The notes: a model not told the origin generated them from the letters alone. A stretch of 64,000 bases of DNA from Akebia trifoliata (GCA_017979445.1 CM030711.1:12431221-12495220), one strand, 5' to 3'; numbered from the stretch's first letter, positions 25,931 to 38,342 are shown. Numbers and translations: made by a program.

Positions 25931-26440
25931 GGAACAATGGGAGATGAAGAAAAGGCTTCAGCCTTTGGCCATTGGCCTAAAAAATAATGTCATATGAAGG
26001 ATTGAAGATCTCATTGGCCCCATAAGGATGGATGTTATGGACCACAAAAAGTCCTATCCATCAAAATTTCAATTTTCCTGAAAAAAGATGTAACCAAGAA
26101 TTGTAAAGCAATACCTTTTGACCGAGGAAATTTTTTTTTCTTTGAATATGCTTGTTGTGTCAAACTTTGATATGATCCTTGTATAATTTTGCATTATCAT
26201 AGGCATCATTTCTCAGTTCTTACAACTCAATGAGTTAGAGTTTTCGATGTCTAGCTACCTTGGTAAGGTTGAAATTTAGGTGTTTCAGTGTCTAATAAAC
26301 TTTGTGTTCTAGCTTTACTAGAAAGTGACAAACTTTAGTAAAGACCAATCGATAATGAGACAATCCAATCAAAATTTTATAAGTAATTCTATATGCTCAC
26401 AATGCATCAATCGGTTATAAAGACCAATATTTCCTCGAGG
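25931..26440 (-). pseudogene. Athila-like integrase C-terminal region (broken)
   Basis: On the minus strand the frames read 'YRLMHCEHIELLIKF', an eroded 'QLNELEE-like' region, 'IIQGSYQSLTQQAYSKKKKF', 'FSGKLKF*WIGLFVVHNIHP' and 'YGANEIFNPSYD'. This is the end of an OTA-clade Ty3/gypsy integrase (GKLRSRWxGPF motif). The integrase core with its catalytic residues is missing between here and 26986, next to the LTR fragment. Confidence 0.75.
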
Positions 26441-26445
26441 AATTG

Positions 26446-26985
26446 TGTAAAATCCCAAGTTTTGATTCGTATCTCAAGAAAAATAAATAGTGAAAATTTG
26501 AGAAAATTCTAAAAGTGAGAATTAGGATAAAATTGTAAGATTTTTTAAATTATTTTTAATGAAATCTAACCTTACCATTGGATTCAAAATGATCAAATAC
26601 CTTAGCCTTTAAACACGCTCGAATGCGAGTCCGAATAGAAAAATTGCAAAATCCTCAATTTTCGAGTCAAATTGAGCCAAAATAATGACTTTTTGTTAGA
26701 ACAAGAACTTTTAAAATTTTATCACACCATTATATTTAAAAAAAAAAATTATAGAAAATGAACTATGCACTTGTCATTTTTGGAGTCCAAAAAGTCGAAT
26801 TATCGTCAAAAATGAAAACGACGTCAATTTTAAGGTTCAATCGAGTCGAAAAAGTAAATTTTTGCTAGAGATATAATTTTTAGAATTTGACCATATCATT
26901 TGATCCGAAATGAAAAATTAGACAAAATAGAGTATTCATTCGTCACTTTTGGAGTCCGATAGGTCAAGTTATCGTCAAATGAAAC
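26446..26985 (+). repeat. LTR fragment of the same family as the solo LTR, inside the integrase
   Basis: It starts TGTAAAATCCCAAGTTTTGA and follows the first ~400-540 bases of the LTR at 30995 (landmarks 'cattggattcaaaatgatc', 'tttggagtccgataggtcaagtta'). It ends abruptly, and host integrase sequence resumes near 26986. The rest of the LTR and the central integrase codons are gone, so a deletion probably followed insertion. Confidence 0.75.
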
Positions 26986-28650
26986 AACGATTAGAATATA
27001 TTGTAATCCATGGAACATGGGGAAGGGACCCATAAAATTGATATGAGCATCTTGAAAGATGGTAGGCCAATAGAAACCACAATGTAATATCTTAGTTGTT
27101 GTCTTTTTACCACCAAAATGCCCTTCATAGGCATGGTTGTGGTAGAATTCTCGAATGATTTTTTGATCTCCATCAAGAATACGTCGTCAAATTATTTGAT
27201 CTGGGTTGACTTGAATAAGTAGAAATTATCCTAGAAGAACCATTTAGACTTGACAAAAAACCTCATCCTCTCTTACTTGATCTAAGAAATAGGTGTTTGC
27301 CTTGTCATGAGGTGGTTAACAATGACAATGTACCAATGTGTGTCAAGACTGGAGACCATGATCTATTCATCTAGAAAATTCTCAGAGATAGGATGGGAGT
27401 TTGGACTAGACTCAACTGCTTACCTAGATAGATAGTGTGCAACCATATTCTCACATCTTTTATTGTTTCAAATTTTGAGATCAAATTATTGGAATAGAAG
27501 GATCCATCAACTTAATCGTGCTTTTGAATCCTTCTTGGCAAGAAGGTATTTCAGTATAGCGTGATTTGTGAAAATCATAACCTTGGATCTAATTATGTAA
27601 AATAAAAAATTTTTCAACGCAAAAATAACTGCTAACAATTTTTTTTTTTGGTAGTATAGTTGTTGAGTTGGGCATCATTAGGTGTTTTACTTGCATACTA
27701 AATGGCATGGGAGAGTTTTTCAACTCTTTGTCTTAAAATAACACCTATTGCATAATCGGATGCATCACACATCACCTCAAAAAGAAGATCTCAATTGGGT
27801 GGCTAAATGATAGGTGCTGAAGTCAATTCAATTTTAAGTTTCTCAAAAGCTTTTAAGTAGGGTGTGGATAGATCAAATGTGGTGTCCTTAGCTAGTAAGT
27901 CACACAAGGATTTGGAAATTTTACTAAAATCCTTGATGAAACTTTGATGGACCATTACATGCCTCAGGAATGAGCAAACTTCCATGGTAGTTTTGGTAGA
28001 GGTAGATTAGCAATAAGATCAATTTTTGGTGGAAGTAGACTTCTAGGAATGTTTTTAACCATACCTGAGAAAATGCACAGTTAAAAAATGGCAGGTGCAT
28101 TGCATAACCCAAAGAGCATGCAACAATAGGCAAATATCCCAAAGGGACATATAAACTTAGTCTTTTCCTAGTCATCTAGAGCAATTGAGATGTGATTATA
28201 TCTTGAATATCCATCAAGAAAGTAGTAGTAGGCATGCCCAACTAATCTTTCAAGCATTTGATCGATAAATGGGAGGGGAAGTAGTTTTTCTAGCTATTGA
28301 ATTCAACTTCCTATAGTTAATGCATACTCACCTCCTAGTTTGAAATCGAGTAGAAATCAGTTCATTGTCCTGATTGATCACAACTATGACGTCGAATTTC
28401 TTTGGAACAACCTGAATTGGACTAACTTATTTGTTGTACGAGATGGTATATAATACCTACATCTAAAAATTTGAGGACCTCCCTTCGGACAACATCCTGT
28501 AAGACCAGATGCAGTCGTTTTTGTGGTTCTCTCGAAGGTTTAAAATTTTTCTTGGGACGGATCTTGTGCATAACCATAGAGAAATTGATGCCCTTGATGT
28601 CAGCTATGGTTCAACCTATAGCTTCATGATGTTCGAGTAAAATATCAAGT
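26986..28650 (-). pseudogene. Athila-like RT, RNase H and integrase N-terminal part (broken)
   Basis: Minus-strand order: RT 'PKKNFKPSREPQKRLHLVLQ' near 28530, 'REVLKFLDVGIIYHLV', 'FLDGYS-like' and 'YVPLGYLPIVACSLGYAMH' near 28110. RNase H follows with 'SFIKDFSKISKSLCDLLAKD' near 27900 and 'LKAFEKLKIELTSAPII' (to 27803). The integrase zinc region '...NHAYEGHFGGKKTTTKIL' and 'HINFMGPFPMFHGLQYI' ends at about 27000. The F/YMDD catalytic box is deleted (about 60 codons lost after 'LGYAMHLPFFN'), as is the integrase CxxC part. Multiple stops confirm decay. Confidence 0.85.
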
Positions 28651-28948
28651 AAAATGTTCTTTTGTGATTTTTTTAAATATGGTGAGATAATAATTGCAAA
28701 GGTTTTAACCTCTCCAAGAAATACATATTTTAACATGTTTGGCAATTATTTTAATTCAAGCTTGGGAGTTTTTTTATTTGGTGGAGAAGGTGAAGGAGTG
28801 GAGAAACTCTCGGTTTGGGTTGCCATTTGTGAAAATCCAACGTAGGGACAATTTCAATTAAGGAATTGACTTTGCTAATGGATTTCTCCATATCAAAATC
28901 AAGGTCAAATTGGCCTAGGTACTCTTTTAAAGGGTCAATGTTCTTTGC

Positions 28949-29335
28949 TTATTTGAACGTGATGCTGATAAAAGTATCAACCATTTCAAAGTCATCTATG
29001 TCTGTGGATTGGAATTTTTTATGGAAGACATTCATTGTAATTTTTATGTTTCCAAACACCAAGGTCATGATATGGTTCCTACATCTAATAACGACATTAG
29101 ATGCTATCAAGAATAGTCTACCTAAGATGATAAGAACATGGTTCTTTGGGTTAATAACAGGTATAGTGTCAAGAACTATAAAATCGATGGGAAAATAGAA
29201 GTCTTTACCTTTTATAATGACATTCTGCATAATTCTCTTTGGAACCTTAACCGATCTATCAACTAAACTCAATGTGATATCCGCAGGTTTGAGCTTCCCC
29301 AAACTCAATGTGAATTTAGGTTCAATTGTTTATTG
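28949..29335 (-). pseudogene. Athila-like aspartic protease region
   Basis: A 119-codon minus-strand frame reads 'LKPADITLSLVDRSVKVPKR', 'FYFPIDFIVLDTIPV', 'ILGRLFLIASNVVIRCRN' and 'HIMTLVFGNIKI'. This is the C-terminal half of the retropepsin domain of OTA-clade Ty3/gypsy elements, including the ILGRPFL-like block, here ILGRLFL. The N-terminal catalytic DxG was not found intact. Confidence 0.8.
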
Positions 29336-30100
29336 GATTAAACAATAGGATTGGGCTTTCATCACAACCTCTCGTGGCATGAGAGTTTTTTTCTGCATAG
29401 TGGTTAGATCTTTGAGGAATTTAACATAAGAAATTTGACGAATTGTGTATAAGAAGGGAATATTGATTTGAGTGTTCTTGAAAAATTTTAAAATCTCTTC
29501 TAATTGTTTTCCTTTTCTATTGTCTATAAACCTATGTGGAAATAAGGTCTTGGGATGGCTACTTGGGTTTCACTTGGTGGATGTGTTCCTTTTGTTTATC
29601 CTCTTCCCATGTCGCAAGTGCAATCAAGTTTTTTCTTTTGTTGGGGGCTCACGATACTCTTTGGTCCTGTGAACTTGATTGTTTACTAATTTTCTAGAAC
29701 ATAAAATGTGGACTGCTTGGATAGAGACATTAGAAGAACTTAGTTGACTTGCTATTTCATATTTCCCTTTTGTGGCATTTTGAACATGTCCTCTTGAGTT
29801 TGGGACTATCTGATTAGAGAATTACCCCTTATTCTTCTCCCCAATAGAGAGAGCCAATTAACTTAACTGAACCTCAAGTTTGGTGATTGCTTACGCATTC
29901 ACTTGATTGATTTGTGATTGGTTCTAGTTGGACTGTATTTGTTATTGCATGATTTGTTATTTTTACTTTAATAATTTAGTCATCATTACTTCTAATGAGG
30001 AACTTGTTTGTGAAATTGGGGGAGAGTAGTTAGTCATAGGATTGACGAAAATCGCCCTTTGATTAGAATTTTGAGATGATAAAGACAATTGTTGCTACGG
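29336..30100 (-). pseudogene. Eroded gag-protease junction of the Athila-like element
   Basis: Position between the zinc knuckle and protease fits the gag C-terminus and protease start. Short minus-strand frames carry stops. No clear motif was read. Confidence 0.4.
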
Positions 30101-30989
30101 AACTAAAGTTAGGTTATTAGTAGGTTAAGGCTGTCTATTATAGCTCTTTTAGAAAGTTGGAGCACCACCTTATTGGATAAGTTCATTTTGACAATATAAA
30201 AACTGAGGTAGAACCTATTGGGAGGATGGTATGTTTGACTACAAAAATCAAAGGTATGTTTCCTATAAGTATTATATGAACTAATAGCATTGGCTTGCTC
30301 AGCCTTTACTATTGGTAAACTTGGACAACTCTCGATGGAGTGGTCAAAACTTTGGCATAAGAAACATACTGATTGTGTCTTATTCACGACATACATTATT
30401 GGGATAGCCTCTTGGGGGTTCATTTTGACACTGAAAGCATTAAGTTTCTTATTTAAGTTCTACATACCATTAACTAGGCTTGTCATGACAGTCTTGACAT
30501 CTAGACCAGTCTTAATCTTATACATGCTTAGTTTCTTGGCTTCTATGTCTTCTCTATCAAATTCTCCTAAGTTTGTACACTAGTGTTGAACATTTTTAGC
30601 CAGTTTTACAAAAAACTCATAAGCTTGATTGGAAGTTTGATTCATAAATTTGCCTTTATGTATAGACTTCAATAGGATACGTTGGACTGTTGGGAGGCCA
30701 TAATAGAAGAAATTGACCAACTGAGATTTATCTATCCCATGATGAGGGCTTTTGACAAGTAGATCGTTGATCTTTCCCATGTCTTGAAGAATTTTTCATC
30801 GGATTACCTTTTGAAATTTTGAATGGCATGCTTAAACTCATCCTATGAATTTCTTTGATCACTCATCCTATGTAATGATAGAGTTAGAGGTTAAAGAGTT
30901 CAGCCATACAGTTGCATGATCTTCTATGTGTAGAGGGAACAACCTTAGCTTGATATTCTTCTCATTCAAGTTATCATTTGTAAAGGTCT
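30101..30989 (-). pseudogene. Athila-like gag, C-terminal part with zinc knuckle
   Basis: Minus strand: 'LRLFPLHIEDHATVWLNSL' near 30930, 'INDLLVKSPHHGIDKSQLVN', 'FFYYGLPTVQRILLKSIHKG' and 'FMNQTSNQAYEFFVKLAKN' (30780-30590) are the retrotransposon gag domain. 'CFLCQSFDHSIESC' near 30360 is a CX2CX4HX4C zinc knuckle. The upstream part continues at 34403-34760 beyond the solo LTR. Frame changes near 30830 and stops break it. Confidence 0.85.
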
Positions 30990-30994
30990 GAAAT
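30990..30994. other. Target-site duplication GAAAT (left) of the solo LTR
   Basis: An identical GAAAT is at 34403-34407. Confidence 0.85.
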
Positions 30995-33900
30995 TGTAAC
31001 ACCCCGGATTTTCAACTCATATCTCGAGGAAATTAAATGGTGAGATTGGGAGGAAAATGTTGAATGAGAGATTTAGAGTAAAATACTCGAATATTGCTAT
31101 GATTAATTTTGAGAAAAATCGACTTCGCCATTAGATTCAAAAGAATCGAAATATATACATTAGCCTGTAACCAAGTTTGAATTCGAGTTCGGAGGAAAAA
31201 GTTATAAAATCCTCGAATTTCGTGTTAAGTGGGATCCAAAATAGTGGAATTTTGTTAGAGCGAGAATCGAAAAGATTTGATGACACCATTAGATCCGAAT
31301 CGAAAAATTATTCGAAATGGTATATTCGTTTGTCGTTTTTCGAGTCCGAATAGTTAAGTTACGATCGAAACTAGAAACAAGGGGGAAATTACAAGTATGC
31401 CCCTCAGCTTTATTATAAAAAGGAATCTGATTTCTTTTATTTCATTCTTTCCTCTTCTTCTCTAAGAAACCCAAACGACAGCCACTTCTTCACCCTAGGG
31501 TTTCAACCCATTTCCGTCAAGTTTGTGAGCGAACGAAGCCGAGTTGAACCTCGACGAAGAAGGCAAAGTTGTCGGCCACGACGAGGGCTACAACTTCACC
31601 ACCTTTGGTTGTTCATTCTTGTTCGTTTTCTCCATCCTCCATAAAAAAATAGCCGGGTAGCTTGAGTAAACCCCAACACATTCCATCCGAGGGCTTCATC
31701 GAGTTAGGAGCTAGGTATATACTTCATTGTAGAAGCGAAGGAGAACGTCAGTGTCGGATACCTTGCAAACCCTCGCTCGTTTCGCATCCAAGTCAGCTCA
31801 ACCTCGACTCTTGAGCCATCCAACCTTGAGTTGTAGTGCTAGCTTGTACCCTTGGCGTTCACAACCAAGTAAGGGACTTCTAATTCTTATTGGTAACTTT
31901 AGATTTCTGAAACTTGCATTTAGGGATTTTGTTAAAAATGTGTTGTTTGTTTTAAATCATAGAGATTTTGTTTGAATGGAAATTCATGCTAGAAATAAAG
32001 ATTTGAGGTGTTTAATCTATGTTTTAAATGTTGAATTCGTGGGTGGTTTTAAATGTTGAGTGGGTGGATTGAGATTTGAGGAATGGAACAAAGATCCAAA
32101 GAAGGGATCGAAAAACCCAAAAATCGCGAGTGAGGTTCAGGCTGTCGGCAGGTAGGGTCGGTGCCACCGGCACCTGCCGAAGGCATTCTGTCGGTTCCAC
32201 CGACAGAATGAAGCTTCTGCCACTGAAAATTTTCTTCTGTCGGCAGGAACCATCGGTTCCACAGACAGAACAAGGTTTTGCTGCCGACAACGTTGTTCTG
32301 AGTCAAAAACAGACTCTGACTCTTGGCTTGACCTCCTCACACCTTATACAATATTTCTCACCCTTCATTTCAGTAAAAACATTTACTTTCCATTTACTTT
32401 AAGTTCTTTAATGAAATTAAGGTTTTACCCCCCATTTCGGAACAATGGGAATGGTTCTAAGATCCAAATCTCAAAGGATCAAAATCCGAATTTTGGTTTC
32501 AAGAACAAAACGTATTTTTCGACGTTTTCGGCAAGTTTTCAAAATGTAATAACTTTCGTATTACTTTGAATTATATTACAAAAACTATATGGTTGCGAAT
32601 CTCGTGATCGAGACTTTCATTTCGAAAAACCCGTTTTCAATTTCGAGAACTTTGAAAAATTGAGTTTCTGACACTTAGCCAAATTTTCACCAGCTTTCTC
32701 TATTTTTAACAGCCTTGATCCCGAGCATCGCTGGGACTTTGTTTTTAATAAACTTTGAGGTTTTCAATGGAAAGACCAAAAGAATGACTTTGAAAGATTG
32801 AAAATGAATGGTTGATTTGAAAGGATGAAAAATGAGAATGTTGAGAGAATGGAAAAAGGGAATGAACGGTAAAATGTCAGAATCACACCCGAGGGGTGAT
32901 GTCTGCATTTTACATTGTATGTTGTGTGTAGGTTGGTGAAAGGATATCCAGGTTATTAATGAAAGGGTTGCATGTTTATTTTCGATTATGTTAGCGCTTG
33001 CGCTGAGTACTGTTATTTATTTTAGGCCGATTGGCCACGGTTGCATGGTAGGAACTGGATATCCGTTCTCAACCCTATTCTGTTAATTTCTCTTTTGTTT
33101 TAAATGAAAAATCATATATGTACGTAGCTATTTTGTGAGCTGTTAAAGGGTTTGTGAATGCCTGAAGGGATAGTGTGTCACATCATCCGGAGGGGTACAC
33201 TATCCTGGGATGTACGGTAGGGACCACCAAACTCATACGTGGTATGGGACGCGTATGAGAGTGGAGTCACAACTGGAATCCGGGTCCATTCCTTTCTTAT
33301 CTTTACCAGTGAACGTGTATTGTAAAGGTGGTCGTATACGAGTGGAGTGTCATTTGGGAATTACATGCACGTCTGATAGGCATAGACGAAGATGATTAGT
33401 CAGTGATCACTAACAATCTAGTAGTAGTCGAACGTTCTGACACATCGAAAAGAGACCCATTGCTTACGGTCACGTCAAACGGCCAGCCTGAGCCGGATAA
33501 ATGGTCACCCGTGTGGTAAGTGCAGCAACCGGCCACAAAATCAGGAACTAAAAATCAGATTTATGTTGTAACATCATGTCCTGACTGGGAGCGATCCAGT
33601 CGTGAATCCCAACTCTTTAATTCCAATACTCCACCACTTGTATTATGTATCTGTTGTTATATTTCGAATTATAAACTGAAAAGCATGTCTATCGTTTTAA
33701 TGTTATCAACATTATTTGCATAAAATGGAAAATGTATAATGAGTATGGATGATTGATGTTATGTGTAATTTTTAAACTGTTTAGTTGCTCATCCCTGGCT
33801 ATATGTACCAGTTGATCGTATTTTATCTTGTAAAACCTTGCATGTATTAAAATGTTCAGTATGCTTTATTCGATCATACTTAGGAAGGGTTATTAGTAGG

Positions 33901-34402
33901 AATTGGCTGTGGACTTACTGGGTAACCATTGTTACTCACCATTTCCTTCCTATTTTTTTAGTTTCAGCACTTGCAGCTGTCGAGGCAGGCGTAGAGGCAG
34001 TAATTGAGGAGTATCTGGTCGATCAGATCGACGATCAGATTTTATTGCCTGGTGAGCACTAGGGCTACATCCGTTAGAATTGCCAGTTTCATCCATGATG
34101 TATGTAGTTTTTGGATTGAGAGTTTAGGCCTATGTTAGAGTGAGAGTGTTTTGGTAAGCCTGTATATTGATAAATCTTCCGCACTCTGATCTACTTACAT
34201 GTTAGATGTAATTTAGTCTTCCGCTGTTCATTTCCTGTATTTATAGCTTTATATACAGGTTGTATTATAAATTGGTTTATCAGGTTTGATTTCCGTGAAA
34301 CGTTAACATAAACAGAGGAGACCATGCCGAAATTTCGAGGTGCCACCTAGTACCTTGGGATTTGGCATTGGGATTTGTGTTAGCGTTTGGCGGGATGTCA
34401 CA
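30995..34402 (+). mobile_element. Solo LTR of a Ty3/gypsy (Tekay/Del-type) chromovirus, 3.4 kb
   Basis: It starts TGTAACACCCCGG and ends GGGATGTCACA, with perfect 5-bp duplications outside both ends. It has no internal region, so it is a solo LTR left by recombination between two LTRs. It lies inside the gag of the Athila-like element, whose reading resumes on either side. The start type and 3.4 kb length fit plant Tekay/Del LTRs. Open frames inside it on both strands have no recognised product. It is less diverged than its relatives at 1-1403 and 26446-26985, as judged by eye. Confidence 0.9.
32135..32300. repeat. GC-rich hairpin cluster inside the solo LTR
   Basis: The motif CTGTCGG and its complement CCGACAG recur at least five times. 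TTCTGTCGGT...ACCGACAGAA at 32186-32208 is a perfect 10-bp stem with a 3-base loop. GGTGCC...GGCACC at 32160-32174 is a second stem. The GC content is well above that of the surrounding LTR. Confidence 0.75.
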
Positions 34403-34765
34403 GAAATGGGGTCAGGAATTTGTTGGGATGGTTGTAAGATTGTTCACTTTCAACCCCATGAAATTTAAGGAAAATAAAAGTGACTACCCTAATTTCAAAT
34501 TATGCCACATTGGTTACTGACAAGGAAATACAGGAAAGTGGAGTGATTGTGATAGGGATAAACAACTCATTGAGAGTTCTTTGTTCTTTTACGACAGGTT
34601 GACGTGGAATAGGTAGTTGAATAGGATGCTTATACATATCAAGATTTTGGGAAATAGGTATGGAATTGAAATCTCTCCTAACCCTAAGGAGTGGAGGAGA
34701 TCTTGTGATCTCTAGATCAAATGGCACAAGTGGTTCTTGTTGAAACCTCCTACTTAGCATACCTT
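34403..34765 (-). pseudogene. Athila-like gag, N-terminal part
   Basis: The minus strand contains 'VVKEQRTLNELFIPITITPL' and then 'FLKFHGVESEQSYNH' in a shifted frame, typical of the gag start in this clade (RTLxEL, KFHGLxxEdPxxH). It is separated from the rest of gag by the solo LTR. Its start near 34760 (MLSRRFQQE) is approximate. Confidence 0.7.
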
Positions 34766-37090
34766 ATGGACTAGCACAAAAAATAAGGAGGAATTCACAA
34801 GTGCTTTTATGGATTCTTATATACTAGACAATTCCTAACTGTGTTAAAAGGATAATCTAAGGGCATGTTATTTAAAAAAGCCAGCTTCAGTTTCAGAAGT
34901 TAGCTTTTGGAATAAGTAGAAGCCTAGAGCCTAAAAAGTCACATCCAATAGAAGTTTATTCATTACAAAAGCACATAAATTAGAACTTGATGTTCGTTTG
35001 ACAATTTTTTATTGTTGGATTCTGGTAAAATGACCAGAATACCCTTAATGTTGATAATGCAGCAAAAATGAACAAAATACTTTAATAAATATATAATTAC
35101 AATATATATAATAAATTTATATTAAAAAATTATAAAAATAATTATTTTAAATTTAAATAAAATTTTAAATTTTATAATTTTATTGAAATTTCAGCAATAT
35201 CTCCTCTTTAAAATGAATAAATGAAATTTTCCTGATAAAGAAAATACCTGCATAATACACAATCCAACATCCACATATAAATGAAGGGCTTTTAGTAATA
35301 AAGTAGTGATGATGAATTTCTTTTGGTCTTAGTAGTAAAGATGAAGGGTATTTTGTAATTCTTTTTTAATTTTTAAGATTAGCTTTGTTTAAAAATTTAT
35401 TTTGGTAAAGACGAAGGGTATTTTATTAATTTCTTTTTATTTTTTAAGATTAAGTTTGATTAGAAATTTGATTAAAGATGAAAGGTATTTTGATAATTCT
35501 CTTTTATTTTTTAAGGTTAAGTTTGATTGAAAATTTGATTAAAAATGAAAGGTATTTTAATAATTGGTACAGATGAAGGATATTTTGGTAATTTTCTTTT
35601 TTAAGGTTAAGTTTGATTGAAAATTTGATTAAAGATGAAGGGTATTTTCGTAAAAATGAAGAGTATTTTAGAAGATGAAAGGTATTTTCGTAAAAATGAA
35701 GAGTATTTTGGAAGATGAAAGGGTATTTTGATAAAAATGAAGGATAGTAATCTCATTACATTTTTTAAGGTTAAGTTAAGTTGGAAATTTGATTAAAGAT
35801 GAAAGGTATTTTGGTAACTACACTTGAGTCGTTTTACATTTTTGACTTCTCGCAAAAGTCATTTGAAGAAGTTTATCTTGGACGACTTCCTTTAGAAGCT
35901 ACTTTTGGGTTTCAATTGAAATCTGCGAGAGCCAAAACAATTCAAATGAACATCATTTATCTGGCTTAAAAATAAAAAATAAAAAAACAAAAAAAAGTTG
36001 GCTCTGGAAGCTCAAACGAATAGAACTTAAGCCTCCAACCTAATTTTCAAAAATCAAAGCAAGCCAATTCAATCCCCAGATGAGAGGTGACATATGATGT
36101 TAAGCAAAGTCACTTTTAAATCACATTCTTGTCTTGAATAAAAGTTATTTATTCCCATTGTACAACAGGGGACAACGAAACAAGATTTTTCTTAGGCACT
36201 AACTTCGATCAAGAAATGCAATTGATGCAACTCAGACTAGCTTTGCCCATTGAGTTCGATGGGACCTAAAGTCAAGTCTATCCAAATTTTAGTTAATTAT
36301 GGACTGATTGTGAATTCAATTTTCTAATAGGGCAAGAACTCGACGATGCAATCTGATTCTTATCTTATTTTGCCATCCTCGTAAGGGTGCCCTTTTTACT
36401 ACGTGCAAATCCAATGTATGTAATTAATTCACCCAAAAGTAATATATAAATCTACTGACAATAGTTTCATGGGGCTTTGAACCTTACCTCTTGTTCTAGA
36501 TTGGGGATGAACTAGTTGGGTCAATTCGGGCCATCGACACCAATCTTGGTGTACGAACCCAATGGGTTGAGACAAATATGTCCCATTGTCGTCCTTCTCT
36601 AAAACTATTACACTCCATGCCTTCTTGGATAAGTTCAAAAGCTAAAAAGTTGCTTATAATCAAAAGAAAAATTACTACAATTTTGATCTAAGAAAAAAAA
36701 AAAAAATAGTGGTGTTGTTTTTGTTGAAGAATCGGATTTAAATGATGAAATAAAGTTTTAGTCGTGTTATTCAACATCAAATCCTCCACCTAAAAAATAG
36801 ACAAATCCAATGTTAAAAAATTAAAAATTAAATATTTTATTCGATTTTTAAAAAGTATAGAAGATTCCTGGGAAAAACATAAGTGCAAGTCTCGAGGTTT
36901 TATTGTGCCGTCCAAGAGATCTTGGCACCGTGATAATTTTTGTGAGATTTGAAAAAATATATATATTGTTATTTCTCCTAACAGATTAAGAATAAAAATA
37001 AAAAAATATTTGAATTTTTTTTTTTATAAAATAAAACTCGGATTCGTCGAAAACTGTAATCTGATTTTGTCAAAAATTTGATCAAACAAT
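34766..37090. other. Leader region of the Athila-like element, no gene seen
   Basis: Between gag and the primer-binding site. It holds a minisatellite (35296-35815) flanked by AT-rich DNA. The 34861-36030 part may be a separate insertion: 'aagccagcttcag' at the left and 'gttggctctggaagctc' at the right are loosely inverted. No duplication was found. Confidence 0.4.
35296..35815. repeat. Minisatellite, mixed ~35 and ~70 bp units
   Basis: About ten copies of 'gatgaagggtattttggtaa' variants alternate with 'ttaaggttaagtttgattga' blocks. Confidence 0.8.
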
Positions 37091-37091
37091 T

Positions 37092-37110
37092 ATCCTCGGT
37101 AATAGCACCA
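37092..37110 (-). other. Primer-binding site of the Athila-like element
   Basis: On the minus strand TGGTGCTATTACCGAGGAT follows the 5' LTR end (AAACA) by a few bases. It resembles the Athila-type PBS TGGCGCCGTTGCCGGGGA with transitions, consistent with tRNA-Asp priming. Confidence 0.7.
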
Positions 37111-37113
37111 ATT

Positions 37114-38342
37114 TGTTTATTGTAGATTATCAATAATAAAAAAATACTAAGTCTTGGCAAACAAGGATTAATCCACAAAGATAACGTTGAACCACAATTT
37201 TTGACTTAAAACGATCATAGTTCAAAGTAACTAATGAACTAAATTAGCAAAAATAAATATGAAATAAAATCATAATGTAAAAAATTAGATCGGTCAAATC
37301 CACCAAGAACAACCTATCTCATCAGTTTATTTGTCTTTTTCTTATCTCGATCCAATTAACAATCTAATGTTATTGAATCGAAAGATTAAATTCGTTAAAC
37401 CCAAATTCTAAGTCTGACCTCTGTGATTAGATTTAATAAGATGAAATCAAAATATTAGATATAATATCCCTAACAAAACATAGTTTAACTTGAACCTATC
37501 TAAACTTAAATCATCAAAATTAGAAAAATAAATACTAGATCTGATGATCCCTACTTAACAAAATAATATAACAATTAAACAATGAAACACATATGTAATA
37601 ACAATTTAAACTATCTAAGATAATCTTGCTTAGGCTTCATTGACCTCTCTAATGAAAGTCTAATCACAGATTATCACAAGTATAATAAAAGAAGAGATAA
37701 ACTAAAGAGAGAAGAGATAGAAAAAAGAATATATCTTCTTTTATTAATCTTGGCCTAAGATTAACATAAAACTCCTTTTATTTACAAAGCTTGAACGAAA
37801 AATAAACTAAAAATCAAAAATTGCAAAATAGGATAAATGAGTTAGAAGAAAAAGTTGGCTTAGAGGATGATCTATGAATCTGATCTAGTCACTTATTTAT
37901 AGAGACCAGATTAGAGTTTCAAGAATTGGAATTTTCTTGTTTAACAAAAAAAATCTAATAATCTATTAGATTACAAATTAAACTGTCATTATAGTACACA
38001 AATCTCGAGGCATTCTTTAATGATTTCATTGCACCACCCAAAGGGTTTTCTATACCATGACTTTTATAGGCTCAATGAATTTGGATTTTGGTCCATAGTC
38101 ATTTATTGAATCCTTGAGTGCAATGTACTTTTTCGATTGTCTTGGTTCATCCTTTTGAATCTTATGACGTTGACCTATTACAAATAAATAATTGAAATTA
38201 AGCCAAAAATCATAATTTATTAGAAAACAATAATAAACATTAACTATTAATTAATTATGTCTATTTAGAGGATTTAGTGTATGATTAAGCCTTAAAGTCT
38301 CTACAAATAAGGCTTTGGAAATGACTTTCTATGCCATGATCA
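37114..38342 (-). repeat. 5' LTR of the Athila-like element
   Basis: On the minus strand it starts TGATCATGGCATAGAAAG and ends CTACAATAAACA. It is the fuller of the two LTR copies (1229 bp) and aligns with 18110-18947. Confidence 0.85.

Larger units (their letters stand above)
18110..38342 (-). mobile_element. Athila-like Ty3/gypsy retrotransposon with nested insertions
   Basis: Minus-strand order from the right: 5' LTR (37114-38342), tRNA-primed primer-binding site, leader, gag, protease, RT/RNase H, integrase, possible env-like region, polypurine tract, 3' LTR (18110-18947). A matching ATAAT duplication flanks both ends. Removing the hAT element (4.0 kb), the solo LTR (3.4 kb) and the LTR fragment (0.5 kb) leaves about 12 kb, within the range known for Athila elements. 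All coding parts carry stops, frame changes and deletions, including loss of the RT catalytic box, so it cannot move on its own. Confidence 0.85.

Noticed and set aside
32024..32402. Several overlapping frames on both strands inside the solo LTR
   Set aside because: They overlap the GC-rich hairpin repeats; the stop-free stretch follows from base composition, not coding.
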